Shown: piece after piece, positions 35,907 to 45,355 of the stretch
How positions within the stretch are numbered: position 1 is the first letter of the stretch
How the letters are laid out: every line of letters begins with the position of its first letter
Source: Pikeienuella litoralis
Lineage (GTDB): Bacteria > Pseudomonadota > Alphaproteobacteria > Rhodobacterales > Rhodobacteraceae
Length of the DNA stretch: 64,000 nucleotides
Direction of reading: 5' to 3'
Assembly (NCBI RefSeq): GCF_037646705.1
Contig: NZ_JBBHER010000006.1
Location: 62,001-126,000, forward strand
The notes under the pieces: generated by a model
Databases searched by the model: none
Told to the model about the DNA's origin: nothing
Seen by the model: the letters and a program-made list of their open reading frames with translations, nothing else
Program-made: the position numbers and the translations under genes

Positions 35907-37361
35907 CTAAACCGGGAAAACGGAGAGCCGCGAGAAGATTGCAATCAATAGCACGACGCCCAAGAGGATCAGGCTCGGCCGGTCGCGGAACGCATAGAGG
36001 ATAGGGTCGTCGTGCATGGCCCCGCGCTTTACTGCCCGCCAGAAACGCAACTGCCAGTAGAGCACGACCGGCACAATCAACCAGAGCCCCTCCGGGTGGT
36101 CGAAGACAGACGCACCCTGCCCGAATTTGAAGTAGAGCGCCAACACGACCGAAGAGGAGAATGCGGCCGCCACGCCTGAGATCGACAGAAGTTCAATATC
36201 TCCGGCGTCATAGCCACGCCGCAGGACGCGCCCGTCCTTGGTCATCGTCAGTTCGGTGACGCGCTTCATCAGCGCCATCCCGAAGAACAGAAACATCGAG
36301 AACGAGAACAACCAGATCGAGACATTATACCCCGTCGCCTCCCCGCCAGCATAGAGCCGTACGGTATAGAGCGCCGCGAGCGCGAGCACGTCGATCAGGA
36401 ATTTCTGCTTCAAAAACAGAGTGTAGCACAGCGTCAGCGCCAGATACCCCAAGGCCGGCAGCAGGATGCTCTGATAACTGGCGACGAGCAACCCCGCGCC
36501 GACACAGCCGACGACGAGCAGCGCACCCCTGGCGATGCCGAGCTGACCCGAGGCGAACGGGCGGGTCTTCTTGCACGGATGAGCACGGTCAGACTCTATG
36601 TCGGTCAGATCGTTGAAGATGTAGGTGCCCGAAGCGAGCAGCGAAAACGCGATGAAGGCGATGCCGGCATGGATCCAGGCGGCCTGATCCTGCCAGTGGC
36701 CCGAGACGAAGATGGGCACGAAAACGAGCACGTTTTTCACCCACTGATAGGGGCGCAGCGCTCGAACGGCGGCGAGAGGCCCGCCCGCGCCAGGGGTGAA
36801 AGTCGCAAGGATGGGCGCGATCTTCTCGACCCGGCGAAGCAAGCGTTTGTTGCGGCTGACGACAATCGCCGCCGCCGCCACCCGCCAGACAGCGAGATCG
36901 GATTTGGCGTCGCCCGCATAGACAAAACCGTCCTTGCCGAAGCGCCGGACCAGAGCCGCCGCCTTGACGCCGCCCTTGAGATTGGTGGATCCGTCGCTTG
37001 ACAGAATCTCGTCAAAGAGACCGAGGTGATCCGCCACGCGATGCGCAATCCTCCTGTCCGCGGCGGTGACCAGCAGCAGGCGCGCGCCCTTTGCCTTCTG
37101 CGTTTCCAGCCAGTCGATCAACGGCCTATTCCATGGCAGCGTTTCGATGTTGACGAGCCGACCTTCAGCCAGCCGGCTCTTGAGGTGCGCCCGTCCCCGC
37201 AACAATCCGCCGAGGCAAAGAAAGAACCTGAACGGAAAGGCCACCAGGAAAGCCAGCGCGATCTCGAACAGCGTGTCGGACGAAACAAGCGTCCCATCAA
37301 GATCGACGCAGATAGTTTCGAGCGCGTCGCTCGCGTGCGGATGATGTTCTCGCGCCCGCAT
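35907..37361 (-). CDS. HAD phosphatase-UbiA prenyltransferase fusion
   Basis: This 484-aa protein has an N-terminal HAD domain (catalytic VDLDGTLVSSD at residues 19-29, TAADRR, and YAGDAKSDLAVW). A UbiA-type membrane domain from about residue 200 carries RPYQWVKN and the Mg-prenyl motif YIFNDLTDIESDRAHPCKKTRPFASG. UbiA members of this group (decaprenyl-phosphate 5-phosphoribosyltransferase) attach phosphoribose to a polyprenyl phosphate and the HAD part removes the 5-phosphate. This yields a lipid-linked pentose used for arabinosylation. The start at 37361 is the first ATG; a TTG-led extension exists. Confidence 0.85.
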   Translation of the reverse strand: MRAREHHPHASDALETICVDLDGTLVSSDTLFEIALAFLVAFPFRFFLCLGGLLRGRAHLKSRLAEGRLVNIETLPWNRPLIDWLETQKAKGARLLLVTAADRRIAHRVADHLGLFDEILSSDGSTNLKGGVKAAALVRRFGKDGFVYAGDAKSDLAVWRVAAAAIVVSRNKRLLRRVEKIAPILATFTPGAGGPLAAVRALRPYQWVKNVLVFVPIFVSGHWQDQAAWIHAGIAFIAFSLLASGTYIFNDLTDIESDRAHPCKKTRPFASGQLGIARGALLVVGCVGAGLLVASYQSILLPALGYLALTLCYTLFLKQKFLIDVLALAALYTVRLYAGGEATGYNVSIWLFSFSMFLFFGMALMKRVTELTMTKDGRVLRRGYDAGDIELLSISGVAAAFSSSVVLALYFKFGQGASVFDHPEGLWLIVPVVLYWQLRFWRAVKRGAMHDDPILYAFRDRPSLILLGVVLLIAIFSRLSVFPV

Positions 37362-37603
37362 CACGTTCAAACTTGAACCCCGTCCGGATTCGCCGGGATA
37401 GCGCAAGATTTCGAAAATATCGGTGAATTATCCATGATTACTTAACTTAGAATCGTGCAGATACGCCTATGAACGACACCTACAACAACACTATAGACTT
37501 GACCATGGGTTATTAATGTCTATTTGCTTCCAGATCGACGAGTACGCATTGTGACGCATCTCACAAGCACTCGTATCGAAGAAAAAACAGGAGCCTGTCG
37601 GTA

Positions 37604-38872
37604 GTGTCGGCAAATGTGGAGACGGCGCGTGCGCGCATCATTGCGCTGGCGGCGGGCTTGGCGCTGGCCTGTCTCGCTGCTGCGATCACTTGGGTGAGCT
37701 ACGGTCATTTTGACCAGACGCTGACGCTCTGGGAACGAGTCGATGTCTGGTTCTCCGCAGATATCGCGCGCGTGTTTGACAATCTGACGGACCGGACCGC
37801 CGGCCATGTCACCACTCACAAGCATCCGCTGTTTTCGCTCGCGTTCTGGCCAATCGTCTGGGTCTTCTCGCGCTTTACCGACGATAGCGCGACGGCGATC
37901 GGGATGCTCCTTGCGCTGAACGCCTTCACCGCCACGATGCTCCTGTGGCGGTTGCTACGCTGGCTCGGACTGGCGCTAATGGACCTCATCCTGTGCCTGG
38001 CGCTTTTTCTCAGCTCCGCGGCCTTCCTGTTCTGGTTCGCCGTGCCCGAGACATTCGCTTTCGGCACGACCAGTATTCTGCTCAGCCTGCAGCTTCTGAC
38101 CCTGCCTCGAAGCGGCCCGGGAGGATTGCTTTTGACCGAGGCTCTGCTCTGCATGGCGAGCCTGACGATCACCATCACGAATTGGGGCGTCGGCCTGATC
38201 GCGGTGGCGCTGCGCCATGGCCTGCTACGCCTCGCCAATTGGCGCGCGGGAATGATCCCGACCTTGAAGCGGCCGGTCGCCGTGGTGGGTCTGGCCGGAG
38301 GAATCGCGCTTGCGCTCGCCTCCTTGCAGAATGCGATCTTCGGCCAGGCCGGGATGTTCATCAACGTGGTCGCGCTGGCGGACGAGAGCAAGTTCTTCAT
38401 CGACGTGACGGGCCGATCGGCGTTGACGCGTCTGTTCGACCTCTCCGTCAGCCCGATCATCGCGGGCGACCTGCTGAGTTATCCACAGGCGGCCATCCCC
38501 GGCCTCGCGCCCGAGCGCGGCGTGCTTGACATGTCGAACATCGCCTTCGCCTCGGTCGCGCAGATCATCGCCACCGGGGCCTGGCTCCTGACGCTGGCGC
38601 TGGCGCTCGGCGTCTTTTTGCGCGAGCGGGGCGCGGACCTGATCGTGGCGACGGCGCTTCTGTCCAGCGCCGGCTTCATGATGATGCACCTTCTCTATGG
38701 CAGCGTCTATTTTCTCTACGTCGCGCATTTTGTCGCGCAGTATGCGCTGATCTCCACCTTGGCGCTGCGCGGGCGGACGAAATGGTTTGGGCGCGCCGCC
38801 CTGGCCGCAGTGGTCGTATTTGGCGGCTATCACAACTTCGCTATACTTGAGGCGGCGCGGGCGCTGAGTTGA
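37604..38872 (+). CDS. Polytopic membrane protein, glycosyltransferase-C-like
   Basis: This 422-aa protein has about ten hydrophobic helices and a first periplasmic loop with acidic and histidine residues (VDVWFSADIARVFDN, HVTTHKHPLFSL). The topology and loop resemble GT-C glycosyltransferases that use polyprenyl-phosphate sugars, but no family-level match is certain. It is divergent from the HAD-UbiA and SMR genes, which would make and flip such a donor. The start is GTG (37604) with AGGAG upstream. The 200-bp intergenic region is AT-rich. Confidence 0.6.
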   Translation: MSANVETARARIIALAAGLALACLAAAITWVSYGHFDQTLTLWERVDVWFSADIARVFDNLTDRTAGHVTTHKHPLFSLAFWPIVWVFSRFTDDSATAIGMLLALNAFTATMLLWRLLRWLGLALMDLILCLALFLSSAAFLFWFAVPETFAFGTTSILLSLQLLTLPRSGPGGLLLTEALLCMASLTITITNWGVGLIAVALRHGLLRLANWRAGMIPTLKRPVAVVGLAGGIALALASLQNAIFGQAGMFINVVALADESKFFIDVTGRSALTRLFDLSVSPIIAGDLLSYPQAAIPGLAPERGVLDMSNIAFASVAQIIATGAWLLTLALALGVFLRERGADLIVATALLSSAGFMMMHLLYGSVYFLYVAHFVAQYALISTLALRGRTKWFGRAALAAVVVFGGYHNFAILEAARALS

Positions 38873-39235
38873 ACCGGCTCCGCTCCTGAAGCGCACCCCA
38901 ATTTCACCGGCCGGCCCGGCTGGGGTTGAGCGCGGCGCGGAACGCGGCAGGCGAGCACATGCGAAGCGCGGAATGAGGATGGACCGTGCTGTCGTCCGAA
39001 ATTCATCCGGCGACGAGCCCGGGCGCCGTGACGGCGCCGGGCCGCTCGCGGCTTCATCAAGCATCGGCCGATCGAAGGCGCTCGCCGGGGCGCGATCGAA
39101 CCGCAGCCACCCGCCCTTTCGACGACGTCGACATTGACGGCTTCGAACGCCGGCCCGGTCGCCTTTCCATTTATTCGGCGGCATTCGTGGCCAGGCGCTT
39201 CGCCCGGAACAAGGCTCCTGGCGTCTTCGAGCAAC
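38873..39235. other. Non-coding gap after the GT-C-like gene
   Basis: About 360 bp with no convincing gene; open frames here are arginine/proline-rich shadows. No inverted repeats or RNA gene were recognised. Confidence 0.4.
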
Positions 39236-39757
39236 CTACGCCGCACCGATTTTTGGCGTCAGAAGCTCCGATCCTGAGAGCGGACCGGCGAGCTCCATAT
39301 GTCGGCCGGCTTGCGCGAGGGAGCCGAGTGGCAGCGGGTGAAGCCCGAGTTCATCGATCAGCCCCGCGACCGTCGCGACGGCAGACGCGTCGTCGCCGGC
39401 GATGAAGAACACCCGCGTCGCGCTTTCGGGCGCCGGCGCGAACACCGTGGCGAAGGGCAGCGTGTTGAACGCCTTGACCACGCGGGCCGCCAGCGCCAGC
39501 CGGGCGACGATCTCGCCGCCGGACTCGCCTTTCAGATCGTCGATCCGGGGATTGGGCGGGCGGCTCAGAAGAATGTTGGTCGCGTCGACCCGGATCCGGC
39601 CCTCCTTTGGGCCGCCGGAGCTCAGAATGTCCGGAACGCTGGCCCAAGGCGCCGTCAGCAAGACGAGATCGCGGTCAAGTGCCTCTGATGCCCAGCCGGG
39701 CGTCGGGCGCCGACACTGGCCCCGAGGCTTTCCGCCACGCTTTCCGATCCGCATCAT
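39236..39757 (-). pseudogene. NAD(P)-binding F420-reductase-like protein lacking its N-terminal motif
   Basis: The 173-aa frame matches the NADPH-dependent F420 reductase-like family from LVLLTAPWASVPDIL to the C-terminus (RIRVDATN, ARVVKAFNTLPFATVF, DELGLHPLPLGSLAQAGRHMELAG). The expected N-terminal GxGxxG Rossmann segment is missing; the frame opens MMRIGKRGGKPRG and joins mid-domain, so 25-40 residues appear deleted. It is probably non-functional, or translated as a damaged protein. Confidence 0.6.
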
Positions 39758-39931
39758 GCGCCGCCTTGGCTAGATGGTTCCGATGGTCCGCGCGCGGCCC
39801 GTCGCCGGCGCGTGGTGACGGCGCAAAGGCGCGATCCGCTTCATCGGCGCGCCTTCGACGGCTGGGCGCAGGGCCCGCAGGCCGACAGGAAAACGCCCGG
39901 CGTCAGGCTTTTCCCGCCGGCCCGACGCGCC

Positions 39932-40651
39932 TCAGACCTGATTCATGCCGCCGTCGACGAACAGTTCGATCCCGTTGACGTACCCCGCATCCGCGGATGC
40001 GAGGAAGAGCACCGCGCTGGCGACATCCTCCGGCTGGCCGATACGCCCGGCGGGTATCGCGCCGATGACGTCGTTCTTGACGCTCGCGGCCTGCTCGCCG
40101 CCGCCGAACAGGGCATCGAGCCCGGCGGTCTCGGTCAGGCCCGGGCTGACGGCGTTGACGCGGATGTTGCGGTCCTTGAGGTCGAGGATCCAGCTGCGCG
40201 CGAAATTGCGCACCGCCGCCTTGCTGGCCGAGTAGACGCTGAAGTTCGCCGTGCCGGCGGTCCCGGTGGTCGACGAGGCGAGGATGATCGTAGCGCCGTC
40301 GCGCAGCACCGGCAGCGCCTTCTGGACGGTGAAGAGGAGCCCTTTGACATTGGTGTCGAAGGTCCGCTGGTAGTGCTCTTCCGTGATCGCGCCGAGCGGC
40401 GCGAACTCTCCGCCGCCGGCGTTCACGAACAGGACGTCGATCTGCGCATGTCTCTGCCGGACGGCGTCGTAGAGACGATCGAGATCGGCGAGGCTGGACA
40501 TGTCTCCGCGCACGGCGGCGTCGAGCGCCTCCTGGCGCCTGCCGGTGATGTAGACCGCCGCGCCCTCTGCGGCGAACGCCTTCGCCGTTCCGAGGCCGAT
40601 GCCGCTGGCGCCGCCGGTGACCACGACGACCTTGTTGTCGAACTTGCTCAT
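39932..40651 (-). CDS. Short-chain dehydrogenase/reductase (SDR)
   Basis: The 239-aa oxidoreductase has TGGASGIG (residues 13-20), NAGGG, the catalytic SSTTGTAGTANFSVYSASKAA (Ser, Tyr, Lys), and a C-terminal VNGIELFVDGGMNQV. It is the common small SDR found beside LysR genes. It is divergent from the truncated LysR at 40769, which presumably once regulated it. Confidence 0.9.
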   Translation of the reverse strand: MSKFDNKVVVVTGGASGIGLGTAKAFAAEGAAVYITGRRQEALDAAVRGDMSSLADLDRLYDAVRQRHAQIDVLFVNAGGGEFAPLGAITEEHYQRTFDTNVKGLLFTVQKALPVLRDGATIILASSTTGTAGTANFSVYSASKAAVRNFARSWILDLKDRNIRVNAVSPGLTETAGLDALFGGGEQAASVKNDVIGAIPAGRIGQPEDVASAVLFLASADAGYVNGIELFVDGGMNQV

Positions 40652-40768
40652 CCTGAACTCCCCTTTTCCAGCGGCCGAGAGCATCTCGCCGCTCGCAAGG
40701 GAGATGAAAACGCAACGTTCCGGCTTGTAGAGGTCAGAATTGGGCTGCAGCGTTCTTCTTGTAGAACG

Positions 40769-41245
40769 ATGAAAACCGATCTCAATGACCTCGCCTATTT
40801 CGCCGAAGTCGTGAGCCATGGCGGGTTCGCGGCAGCCGGCCGCGCCTTGCGCGAACCCAAGTCGAAACTCAGCCGGCGGATCGCCGGGCTTGAGGAGCGG
40901 CTGGGATTGCGGTTGATCGAACGCTCGAGCCGTCGGTTTCGGGTGACCGATATCGGGCGGGCGTTCTACGAGCGCTGCAAGGCGATCCAGCTGGAGGCGG
41001 AGCAGGCCGAGGCGCTGGTCAGGGAGGTTCGGTCCGAACCCCAGGGGCGAATCCGATTCAGTTGCCCGACGGGGATGGTCGAGCTTGTCTCCGGCCTCGT
41101 CGCCGGCTTCCTCGCGGAACACCCGAAGGTCCGGCTGCAACTGCTGGCGACGAACCAGCCGGTCGACCTGATCGGCGAGCGGATCGATCTCGCGCTGCGG
41201 GTCCGCATCGCGCTGGCCAGCGACGCCGAGCTGACCATGCGCAGC
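40769..41245 (+). pseudogene. LysR-family regulator truncated after about 158 residues
   Basis: An intact LysR N-terminus (LNDLAYFAEVVSHGGFAAAG, SKLSRRIAGLEERLGL) and the first part of the effector domain (RIRFSCPTGMVELVSGLVAGFL, ERIDLALRVRIALASDAEL) are present. Similarity stops at about 41245, where a typical protein would continue for about 140 residues. The frame stays open into an unrelated exported protein, so a fusion product is possible on paper. A recombination breakpoint is the simplest reading. The HTH alone might still bind the SDR promoter. Confidence 0.75.
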
Positions 41246-41356
41246 GGGCATGGCCCTGATCAAATTGCAGTCGCAGAAAATGGAGAAAGCGTTTCATCAT
41301 TGAAGCCGGGGTGGGTAACGTTGACTGCGGACGGCAAGACAAAGGTGGGGATTTTT

Positions 41357-42898
41357 GTGACCGGATTTTTTCGCCTGGCGCCATTTGCGCTTGTTTTCGG
41401 GATCTCCTCCGCCGCCGCACAGGACGACATGCTCCAGCCGTTCGCGCCCGCCGCACCGCTCGAGGGCGCCTCGTCGATCCTGCGAGAGGTCATGGGGTTT
41501 GAGATGGCGCACGAGCCGGAGGGGTTCGTCTTTGGCGGAATCGACCTGCTCAGGCTTATGGAGTTTCCCAAGAACTATGCGAGCGGGCGTACCGTGCCGC
41601 AGGTCATCGTCGCGCCGTCAGGCGCGGATCCCTTCTGGTGTTCCGACATGACGTGCGTCGAGGACGCCGTGAAGGCTGGCGTGTCCCAGGTGCATACCAT
41701 CGAGCGCGTCGATTCGAACCGCGAGTGGTTCCTTGTGGACGCCCCCAACGAGCGCGCGAGCGAAATCCGCAATGAAGTCGATCGTCACGTCGCCTACGCT
41801 CTGACTGGCATCCTTCATCGCTCCGACACCACCGCGGGCGCCGTCGCCGACGTCGAGCCGGGAAGCCCCGCCCATGCCGTGGGCCTGCGGGCGGGCGCCC
41901 GGTTGGTTCTCATGGGCGAGACGACGGCGAGCCTTCGGCGGACCGCCGCGCTCGCGAGGCGTGGCGATCCGCTGACAATCTCATGGCGACCGGACCCCAA
42001 GGTCAATCTCGAGAAGTCAGGGACGTTCGCGCCGCGGACGAGCGAGTTGGACGTCCAGGACGGATATATCCGGCTGTCGGGCGGCGCGTCCCAGGCGCCC
42101 GGCGCGCCGCAGGATCTCCCGATGGCCTTCCGAGACGCGACGGATCCGGGTCTGATCGCGCTTGTCCTCGGCCGCCCTGATCTCGCAACCGAGGGCGAGC
42201 GCCGCGTCGCGGCGCTACGCGTGCTCGAGGGCTGGAGCTATAACGAGGTCGCCCGCGCATGCCTTGAAGAGCCGCTGGCCCGCATCGACGTTCAGACCGT
42301 GATGGGCTGGACCGACACGAACCTGATGGGCCGTGTCACCGGCGGCTTCGCGGCTTCCGAGATCGATCCGGTCTTTGTCGAGCAACCGTTCTTGCCCTTC
42401 GTGCAATCCATGGGCCGACAGCTCTCGAATCCGGAAATTCCCGGTGCGATCCATATGGCCGCCGGCCGGCTGGTCCAACTCGAGGGCTGCAATTCCGCGA
42501 ACTTCGCGAGCTTACGCCGGGAGATCGCCGCGCTTGCCGGCGTGCGGCTTCCCGCAGCGCCTGAACCTGCCGTAACCGCCGGATTCCAACCGGACTGGCG
42601 AGGCTTCCTTGCTGAATGTTACCCCAGTTTCCTCACCAGACGCCGCGCGGAAGGCGCGAATCCTTCCGATCGCGGCGCCGTCGCCCTCTGCGTCTGCGTG
42701 GAGTACGGCGCGGCGGAATATGGCGATCCGGATACCTACGCCAGCTTTCGGATCAACGATTGGGAGGCTGTCGCGGAGAGCGTCGGCACGGAGATCAATG
42801 AGATTGTCTTCGGGGCCGCCTGCAGCACGAGCGGCACCCCGATCGCACCCGAGTTGATCCAGCGTTACGAAATATTCCTTCGCGATAATGGACTTTGA
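41357..42898 (+). CDS. Exported protein of unknown function with a PDZ-like segment
   Basis: This protein of about 513 aa is not recognised as a whole. A GTG at 41357 has AAAGGTGGGG six bases upstream and opens a signal peptide (VTGFFRLAPFALVFGISSAAAQ). A PDZ-like stretch (VADVEPGSPAHAVGLRAGARLVLMGE, about residues 160-190) suggests a periplasmic scaffold or protease-like regulator; no catalytic Ser-His-Asp context is visible. Cysteines are scattered in the C-terminal half. The frame is continuous with the upstream LysR fragment, but codon content and the signal peptide argue for an independent gene. Confidence 0.55.
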   Translation: MTGFFRLAPFALVFGISSAAAQDDMLQPFAPAAPLEGASSILREVMGFEMAHEPEGFVFGGIDLLRLMEFPKNYASGRTVPQVIVAPSGADPFWCSDMTCVEDAVKAGVSQVHTIERVDSNREWFLVDAPNERASEIRNEVDRHVAYALTGILHRSDTTAGAVADVEPGSPAHAVGLRAGARLVLMGETTASLRRTAALARRGDPLTISWRPDPKVNLEKSGTFAPRTSELDVQDGYIRLSGGASQAPGAPQDLPMAFRDATDPGLIALVLGRPDLATEGERRVAALRVLEGWSYNEVARACLEEPLARIDVQTVMGWTDTNLMGRVTGGFAASEIDPVFVEQPFLPFVQSMGRQLSNPEIPGAIHMAAGRLVQLEGCNSANFASLRREIAALAGVRLPAAPEPAVTAGFQPDWRGFLAECYPSFLTRRRAEGANPSDRGAVALCVCVEYGAAEYGDPDTYASFRINDWEAVAESVGTEINEIVFGAACSTSGTPIAPELIQRYEIFLRDNGL

Positions 42899-43246
42899 GT
42901 CCGGGGGGCGATGCATCGCTCCTTGCCGCGTCGGCGGCGCCGGGAACGCGCCGGCGTCAAGTTCGCATATCCGCGGCCGCTTCTTCCACGTCGTCGATCT
43001 GGTCAACCGCCTCGACACCGAGATCCGCAACGGCACGCCTCGCGCTCCAGCCACTGACGACGCGAGGTGAGCAAGTAATCACGGATGACATCCGCGTGGA
43101 CGTCAAGAGCACCGCGCAGCTGGTCATCGAAGGTTTCGACGTTCCAAACATCTATTATGGCCGGATCGGCTTGCAGAAAGGCCTGACCTGCCACGGGATT
43201 TTTCCTTCACCGTCGATTGGAGTCCGGCACAGTTTGAGGATGGTCA
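42899..43246. other. Gap without recognisable gene
   Basis: About 350 bp. Short open frames occur on both strands without family resemblance. A segment around 43085-43200 (ITDDIRVDVKSTAQLVIEG in one frame) has coding-like composition and may be a fragment of a lost gene, but I cannot name it. Confidence 0.4.
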
Positions 43247-43420
43247 ATGCAGCGAACGAGATTCACGGACAAGCAGATCAGCGGCATCCTGGCCGCGCGC
43301 GAGGCGGGCGCGAAATATGCTGACTATAACGCTGAGCGCCCGCGCTCGGCCTTGGATTCCCAGACTCCAGCCGACTACGCGCGGGCACTGGCCACCGCAA
43401 TCGCCCGCCCCGCTGCGCGC
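43247..43420 (+). pseudogene. IS3-family element with internal deletion (OrfA start joined to OrfB end)
   Basis: MQRTRFTDKQISGILAAREA at the start matches the beginning of IS3 OrfA. Within about 28 codons it passes into YNAERPRSALDSQTPADYA, the C-terminal end of an IS3 OrfB (YN..RPHSALGY.TP..Y). The entire middle of the element is missing. Confidence 0.7.
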
Positions 43421-43522
43421 GCTGACAACTCCGCGCGGCGGGCGATTGCTCAACCTGCGCCCATCGGCGCAAACACCAACCCGGCTCCGGTCGCGGCTGG
43501 ATGAAAGGCCCGTGGCAGGTCA

Positions 43523-43626
43523 TGACCGCCACCCCGACCCGGCCTGGAACCTTGACGCGCCTTCGGCGGCCGATCCTGTTCCATATGACGAGTTTCTCAT
43601 CAACGCCCAGGCGTTCGACACCGAGG
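43523..43626 (+). repeat. Left copy of a 104-bp direct repeat
   Basis: This stretch is about 92% identical (8 mismatches by my alignment) to 56493-56596, the 5' end of the gene at 56488. Here it encodes only HPDPAWNLDAPSAADPVPYD before the frame diverges, so it is a truncated gene start. Together the copies bracket the mer, CRISPR-Cas9 and DUF262 block. Confidence 0.85.
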
Positions 43627-43733
43627 ACATCCCGCCAAGGCGGCCGCAAGGTATGTCGCAAACTTGGTCATGGCCTACTCCTTCGCGCACGGCTCCGGGC
43701 CGTGATCCTTGCGGATCATTGCGCCCGCCCTTC

Positions 43734-45134
43734 TTACCCTGCGCAGCAGGACAACTTGGCGACGTCCTGATCGAAAGACTGTGCGGCGAGCTTCCACGCC
43801 TCCACGGTCGTCAGGTAGGGAAAGATCGTTTCGCCGAGAGCCCTGGCCGTCATGCCCGCCTTCATCGCCATCACGATGGTCTGGATGGAATCCCCGCCTT
43901 CGGGCGCCATGATCTGCGCGCCGACGATGCGGTCCGACCCACGTTCCGCGACCAGCTTGACGAGGCCGCGCGTGTCGCGCGCCGCCAGGGCGCGAGGGAC
44001 CTGGTCGAGCGGGACAACGGAGCTACGCACGTCGAGCCCCTGCGCCGCCGCCTCCGCCTCGGTCAGCCCGACGCCCGCGACCTGCGGGTCGGTGAACACC
44101 ACCCAAGGCATCGCCGCGTTCGAGTAGCCATGCGCGTCGCCGTTCAACGCGTTCAGCGCAGCGAGCTTCGCCCCATAGGCCGCCATGTAGACGAACTGGT
44201 CGCGGCCGGTGACATCACCGGCCGCATAGGCGCCGGGCCGTGTGGTGCGCATGCGGTCATCCACCTCGATGCCGCCATGGGCGCCGACTGCCACGCCTGC
44301 CGCATCAAGCCCCATGCCGTCGGAGTTCGGACGGCGGCCCGTGGTCACCACGATCCGCTCCGCCTCAACCTGTTGGGTTTCGCCGCCGATCCGAACGGTC
44401 GCCGCCACGCCGTCGCCCGTGCGCTCCACTCGCTCATAGGCGAGCCCGTCGAGCACCGTGACGCCTTCGTCGCGCAGGTATCCGGTCAGGGCTTCCGAAA
44501 CCTCGGGCTCCGCTTCCGGCAGCAGGCGCGAGCGCGTCACCAGCGTCACCGCCGTCCCGAGCCGGGCGAACATCTGCGTCAGCTCGCAGCCGATATAGCC
44601 GCCACCCACAATCAGCATCGAGCGGGGCTGCGCCTCCAGCGCCAGCGCCCCGGCGCTGTCGAGCGCGGGCACGTCTTCCAGGCCGGGAATTTCGGGCATG
44701 GCGGGACGTGATCCGGTCGCGATCACGATGCGCTCGGCCGCAAGGAAATCGCCGCCATCCAGGATCAGGCCATCCGCGCGGAGCGATGCGCGGGCCTCGC
44801 GGTAGTCCAGGCTCGGGTAGTCCGCGAGGAGGTCGGCGTACTTCTTGCGCCGCAGCGTTTCCACGAGGTCGTCCTTCGCGCCTACGAGCGCGGACCAATC
44901 GGTGACGGACGCCTCGCCCGCGAGGCCCGGAAAGCGCCCGGCGGCGCGCGCGGCGTGAAGCGCCTCGGCCGCGCGGATCATGGTCTTCGACGGAACGCAA
45001 CCGACGTTGACGCATGTGCCGCCGATGGCGCCATGCCCGATCAGCGCGACGCGCGCGCCCTCCCTCGCTGCGGTGATGGCGGCCGAGAACCCGGCCGAGC
45101 CCGCGCCGATCACGGCGAGATCGTAGCCGCTCAT
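43734..45134 (-). CDS. merA: Mercuric reductase MerA (no N-terminal HMA domain)
   Basis: This 466-aa flavoprotein has the FAD motif IGAGSAG (residues 9-15), redox-active cysteines C41 and C46 in GTCVNVGCVPSK, an NAD(P)-binding GGGYIGCEL, and the C-terminal vicinal cysteines (LSCCAG) that deliver Hg(II). The start at 45134 gives the core enzyme; the frame continues upstream through merF but is not homologous. MerA reduces Hg(II) to volatile Hg(0) in the cytoplasm. The ATG overlaps the merF stop. Confidence 0.92.
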   Translation of the reverse strand: MSGYDLAVIGAGSAGFSAAITAAREGARVALIGHGAIGGTCVNVGCVPSKTMIRAAEALHAARAAGRFPGLAGEASVTDWSALVGAKDDLVETLRRKKYADLLADYPSLDYREARASLRADGLILDGGDFLAAERIVIATGSRPAMPEIPGLEDVPALDSAGALALEAQPRSMLIVGGGYIGCELTQMFARLGTAVTLVTRSRLLPEAEPEVSEALTGYLRDEGVTVLDGLAYERVERTGDGVAATVRIGGETQQVEAERIVVTTGRRPNSDGMGLDAAGVAVGAHGGIEVDDRMRTTRPGAYAAGDVTGRDQFVYMAAYGAKLAALNALNGDAHGYSNAAMPWVVFTDPQVAGVGLTEAEAAAQGLDVRSSVVPLDQVPRALAARDTRGLVKLVAERGSDRIVGAQIMAPEGGDSIQTIVMAMKAGMTARALGETIFPYLTTVEAWKLAAQSFDQDVAKLSCCAG

Positions 45135-45355
45135 GCGTCTTCTCCCACACGGGTTCCGCGCGAGCGTCGCCAGAGCGCGTAAACCGTGATCCCGAGGAAG
45201 ATGACCAGGGCGGGAAGCAGGACGAAGTCGAGCCAGCCGAGGATGGCCGAGAGGCCGACCGCGCCGAGCAGGACGACCAGGACAGGGGTGAAGCAGCACA
45301 AGGCGGCGACCACGGCGCCGACGATGCCGAAACGAAGAAGCGTGCGATTGGTCAT
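45131..45355 (-). CDS. merF: Mercury transport protein MerF
   Basis: This 74-aa protein has two transmembrane helices (FGIVGAVVAALCCFTPVLVVLLGAVGL and WLDFVLLPALVIFLGITVYALW). The CC pair in the first helix binds Hg(II) during uptake. Its start overlaps the stop of the decayed upstream frame and its end overlaps merA, giving one translationally coupled operon. Confidence 0.88.
   Translation of the reverse strand: MTNRTLLRFGIVGAVVAALCCFTPVLVVLLGAVGLSAILGWLDFVLLPALVIFLGITVYALWRRSRGTRVGEDA

Noticed and set aside
39812..40768. Plus-strand frame leading into the LysR fragment
   Set aside because: It is antisense to the SDR gene and only looks long because no stop occurs; the LysR family start is at 40769.
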